A stretch of DNA of 8,685 nt from Campylobacterales bacterium (GTDB lineage: Bacteria > Campylobacterota > Campylobacteria > Campylobacterales > JACAEZ01), in assembly GCA_013388565.1 (NCBI GenBank), contig JACAEZ010000186.1, positions 1-8,685 of the forward strand, in the 5' to 3' direction. The notes beneath the pieces are model-generated. The model was not told the DNA's origin. It made no database searches and worked only from the letters and a program-made list of their open reading frames with translations. How positions within the stretch are numbered: the first letter of the stretch is position 1; every line of letters starts with the position of its first letter. Shown piece by piece: positions 7,187-8,685 of the stretch. Position numbers and translations under genes: made by a program.

Positions 7187-7798
7187 TTAATCCTTTATAG
7201 TTTTTATCCACTCTACACATCTATCAACCTCTTTTTGAAGATGTTTTAAATCTTTTGAATTATCTATTAAAAATGTAGCTTTTTGTCTTTTATCTTCAAT
7301 ATCTAGTTGAGCATTTAATCTCAAAATAGCTTCATCATATTTAAAACCATCTCTTTTAACCATTCTATCAAGTTGTATCTCTTTTGGTGCATATACAACT
7401 ATCACATTTTTTATATCATAACTGTTTGTTTCAAAAAATAGAGGTATATCTATTATATAGTTTATTTTAAATTTTTCTAAATCTTTTGCTTTTTGAAAGA
7501 TTTTTTCTCTTATTTTTGGATGAAGTAATTTCTCTAAACTCTCTTTTGCAAAAGTATCGCTAAAAATCAGTGTAGCAAGTTTTTTTCTATCAATTTGATT
7601 GTCAATTAAATATTCATCTCCAAATAGCTCTTTAATTGCCAATTTTTCTTCATTCAAACACTCTTTTGCAACCATATCAGCATCAATAATAGAAAATCCT
7701 AATAGTTTTAAAAGTGTGCAAACTGAACTTTTACCAGTTGCTATACCACCACTTAGTGCTATAGCATGGTTTAAAGATGAAAAATCAATTTTTTGCAA
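7187..7798 (-). CDS. coaE: Dephospho-CoA kinase CoaE
   Basis: Catalyses the last step of coenzyme A synthesis, ATP-dependent 3'-phosphorylation of dephospho-CoA, in the cytosol. The P-loop is GGIATGKS (17-24, Lys23), followed by the CoaE signature IIDADMVAKE (38-46) with Asp39 and Asp41. LLHPKIREKI (91-100), IIDIPLFFE (115-123) and the lid region DRMVKRDG (144-151) with Arg149 are all family-typical, as is the ATFLIDNSKDL motif near 175-184. Length (203 aa) is normal. The start appears to be TTG at 7798: an in-frame TAA lies six codons upstream, no ATG or GTG precedes the P-loop, and only a weak AAGAG is seen. The TTG lies inside the speE-like gene (14-nt overlap), so low-level, coupled translation is likely. 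From memory, the speE-coaE order is shared with H. pylori. Confidence 0.95.
   Translation of the reverse strand: MQKIDFSSLNHAIALSGGIATGKSSVCTLLKLLGFSIIDADMVAKECLNEEKLAIKELFGDEYLIDNQIDRKKLATLIFSDTFAKESLEKLLHPKIREKIFQKAKDLEKFKINYIIDIPLFFETNSYDIKNVIVVYAPKEIQLDRMVKRDGFKYDEAILRLNAQLDIEDKRQKATFLIDNSKDLKHLQKEVDRCVEWIKTIKD
7191..7196 (-). promoter_or_regulatory. Ribosome binding site for dapF
   Basis: AAAGGA, 7 nt before the dapF ATG, is formed by the final sense codons of coaE. It fixes the dapF start at 7183 and couples it to coaE translation. Confidence 0.55.
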
Positions 7799-8528
7799 TG
7801 TTAAGTAGCTCTTTTTTTATGTAGTTTGGTAAGATAAAGCTTTGAAGATGAATTTCGCTATTATAGTAAAAACAGTCATCTAAAAAATCTGATTTATCTA
7901 AAATAATATCTGATGTTGGGTGGTATTTATTGCTTGAAAAGATAAAATTGCCACTGCCATTGATTGAAGTAGTTACTTTATATGGCATAGAAATTCTAAA
8001 AAGCGAAGAGATTTTTGAAAGATTTGATTTAAAACTCTCTTTGTCATTATCAAAGTCCACATTTGAACAGATAAAAATTCCATCATTTTTTAAAGTAGCT
8101 TTTATTTTTGCTAAAAACTCATCTTCAAAATAGAAACTTTCATGAAGTTTATTATCAACAATTATTAAATCATACTGTTTATCTTTTAAATCATTAAATG
8201 AAATCAACTTTTTATTACTCAAACTATAATTTAAAACATCACAAACAGTATCAAATTTTGTAGGTATAAAATCAACTAAGCTATCAATATTGAATGTTCT
8301 ATCACCAATATAGAGTATTGTTGCACTTTCTAAAGTGTTAAATGGTACAAAATATATCATCTCATTTAATCTGCTTAAATCATTTTCGCAAAATATTGCT
8401 TTATCTTTATAAAAAGCCATTTTCCCTAATGTCAAATTTTCACCTACAAATATATTATCAATTTCAGTTATATTAGAAACTTCAAATTGCTGACAAGCAC
8501 TACCGTTATACTCATTTTTCAATGTCAT
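7785..8528 (-). CDS. speE: Divergent spermidine synthase-like protein (polyamine aminopropyltransferase)
   Basis: Predicted to transfer the aminopropyl group from decarboxylated SAM to putrescine; cytosolic Rossmann-fold enzyme. An N-terminal beta-rich region (about 10-60) leads to ATILYIGDRTF (69-79), which occupies the position of the canonical GGGDGG nucleotide loop but is degenerate. YDLIIVDNKLH (119-129) corresponds to the family YDvIivDssDP with Asp125 kept. The C-terminal motif DDCFYYNSEIHLQSFILP (217-234) is a clear SpeE match (YYN..IH..F.LP). It resembles recalled H. pylori SpeE, known for a distinct active site, so activity is plausible but not certain. I prefer the ATG at 8528 (247 aa), which has a strong GGGAG; an in-frame ATG at 8558 would add ten residues (MSKKSKVGST) but has no Shine-Dalgarno sequence and overlaps a promoter-like box. 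It overlaps coaE by 14 nt and appears to be first in the five-gene block. Confidence 0.75.
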   Translation of the reverse strand: MTLKNEYNGSACQQFEVSNITEIDNIFVGENLTLGKMAFYKDKAIFCENDLSRLNEMIYFVPFNTLESATILYIGDRTFNIDSLVDFIPTKFDTVCDVLNYSLSNKKLISFNDLKDKQYDLIIVDNKLHESFYFEDEFLAKIKATLKNDGIFICSNVDFDNDKESFKSNLSKISSLFRISMPYKVTTSINGSGNFIFSSNKYHPTSDIILDKSDFLDDCFYYNSEIHLQSFILPNYIKKELLNIAKN

Positions 8529-8532
8529 GGTA

Positions 8533-8537
8533 CTCCC
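8533..8537 (-). promoter_or_regulatory. Ribosome binding site deciding the speE start
   Basis: GGGAG is 4 nt before the ATG at 8528. The alternative ATG at 8558 is preceded only by T/A-rich sequence, so this site favours the shorter protein. Confidence 0.5.
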
Positions 8538-8558
8538 TACTTTTGATTTTTTTGACAT

Positions 8559-8564
8559 ATTACA
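8559..8564 (-). promoter_or_regulatory. Candidate sigma-70 -10 box for the speE-coaE-dapF-glucosaminidase-murD block
   Basis: On the minus strand TGTAAT (5 of 6 to TATAAT) follows long T runs (8566-8579), the T-rich context usual for Campylobacterota promoters, which often lack a -35 box. A transcript starting near 8551 would have a leader of about 23 nt carrying the GGGAG before the ATG at 8528. Because the sequence is A/T-rich, chance matches are common. Confidence 0.4.
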
Positions 8565-8590
8565 TAAAAATAAAAAAAATAAAAATTAAT

Positions 8591-8612
8591 AAAAAAGATT
8601 AACTACTTTAAT
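8591..8612 (-). terminator. Weak candidate terminator after the right-edge gene
   Basis: On the minus strand ATTAA-AGTAG-TTAAT (8612-8598) can form a 5-bp all-A/T hairpin. It is followed after one C by a run of six T, just past the stop at 8619. The stem is too weak to be convincing, but the position is right. Confidence 0.25.
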
Positions 8613-8618
8613 TTACAA

Positions 8619-8685
8619 TCAAAAACCATCGTAATATTGTTGTTGAGGCGGTGGCATATATGCTGGATAAGGCACTGGAATATAT
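8619..8685 (-). CDS. C-terminal end of an unidentified protein, rich in Pro, Tyr and Gln (partial)
   Basis: Reading in from the right edge on the minus strand, one frame stays open to TGA at 8621-8619 and encodes 21 visible residues. These start YIPVPYPAYM, continue with PPPQQQ and end YYDGF. Such Pro/Tyr/Gln-rich tails with aromatic ends are typical of real low-complexity C-termini, and the local rise in G+C fits CCN proline codons. The opposite strand would need unusual AGG/CGG codons. The rest of the gene lies beyond the window, so no family can be given. Its stop is followed by about 60 nt of A/T-rich spacer before the speE promoter candidate. Confidence 0.5.
   Translation of the reverse strand, partial: YIPVPYPAYMPPPQQQYYDGF

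Noticed and set aside
7785..8558. Generic SAM-dependent methyltransferase in place of spermidine synthase
   Set aside because: The C-terminal YYN..IH..F.LP motif is characteristic of aminopropyltransferases, although the degenerate nucleotide loop leaves some doubt about activity.
1..8685. CRISPR arrays, tRNA/rRNA genes, insertion sequences, prophage or defence system
   Set aside because: No regularly spaced repeats, no cloverleaf-like or rRNA-like sequence, no transposase, integrase or nuclease motif was found; nearly every base belongs to housekeeping coding sequence.

Overview
The window is strongly A+T-rich, gene-dense and intron-free, and reads as chromosomal DNA of a member of the Campylobacterota (Epsilonproteobacteria), probably a Sulfurimonas/Sulfurovum/Arcobacter-like or Helicobacter-related organism. 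Three things point there: heavy AGA/AAA/TTA codon use, a very divergent spermidine synthase that resembles the Helicobacter pylori enzyme as I remember it, and a BioV-type pimeloyl-ACP methyl esterase, a family described from Helicobacter. No tRNA, rRNA, CRISPR array, insertion sequence or phage gene is visible. This is a housekeeping region with some unusual protein variants.

Layout. Bases 1-4506 carry four plus-strand genes packed with overlaps: the 3' part of a response-regulator gene, mtaB (tRNA ms2t6A methylthiotransferase), an FtsH-like membrane AAA+ ATPase whose zinc-protease motif is lost, and bioV. Bases 4495-8528 carry five minus-strand genes, read from right to left: speE-like, coaE, dapF, a Bax-like glucosaminidase, and murD. 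The two blocks converge tail to tail, and bioV and murD overlap by 12 bp inside a short imperfect direct repeat. At the right edge, after a short A/T-rich gap with a candidate speE promoter, the last 21 codons of another minus-strand gene rich in Pro, Tyr and Gln are visible.

How the genes fit together. dapF (meso-diaminopimelate), murD (addition of D-Glu to UDP-MurNAc-L-Ala) and the exported glucosaminidase form a cell-wall set: precursor supply, precursor assembly and wall remodelling. coaE and speE add coenzyme A and polyamine synthesis. All five are within 3 nt of each other or overlap, which implies one transcript with translational coupling. On the plus strand, mtaB, the FtsH-like gene and bioV are also overlapping and probably co-transcribed, although their functions (tRNA modification, membrane protein handling, biotin precursor release) are not obviously linked.

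The most interesting item is the FtsH-like protein. Its ATPase motor looks complete, but the HEXXH zinc site has become YQAAK, so it is predicted to be a membrane unfoldase or chaperone and not a protease. Secondary points are the response regulator with an unrecognised C-terminal output region of roughly 290 residues, the SpeE with a degenerate nucleotide-binding motif, and the repeat-associated overlap of the convergent genes.
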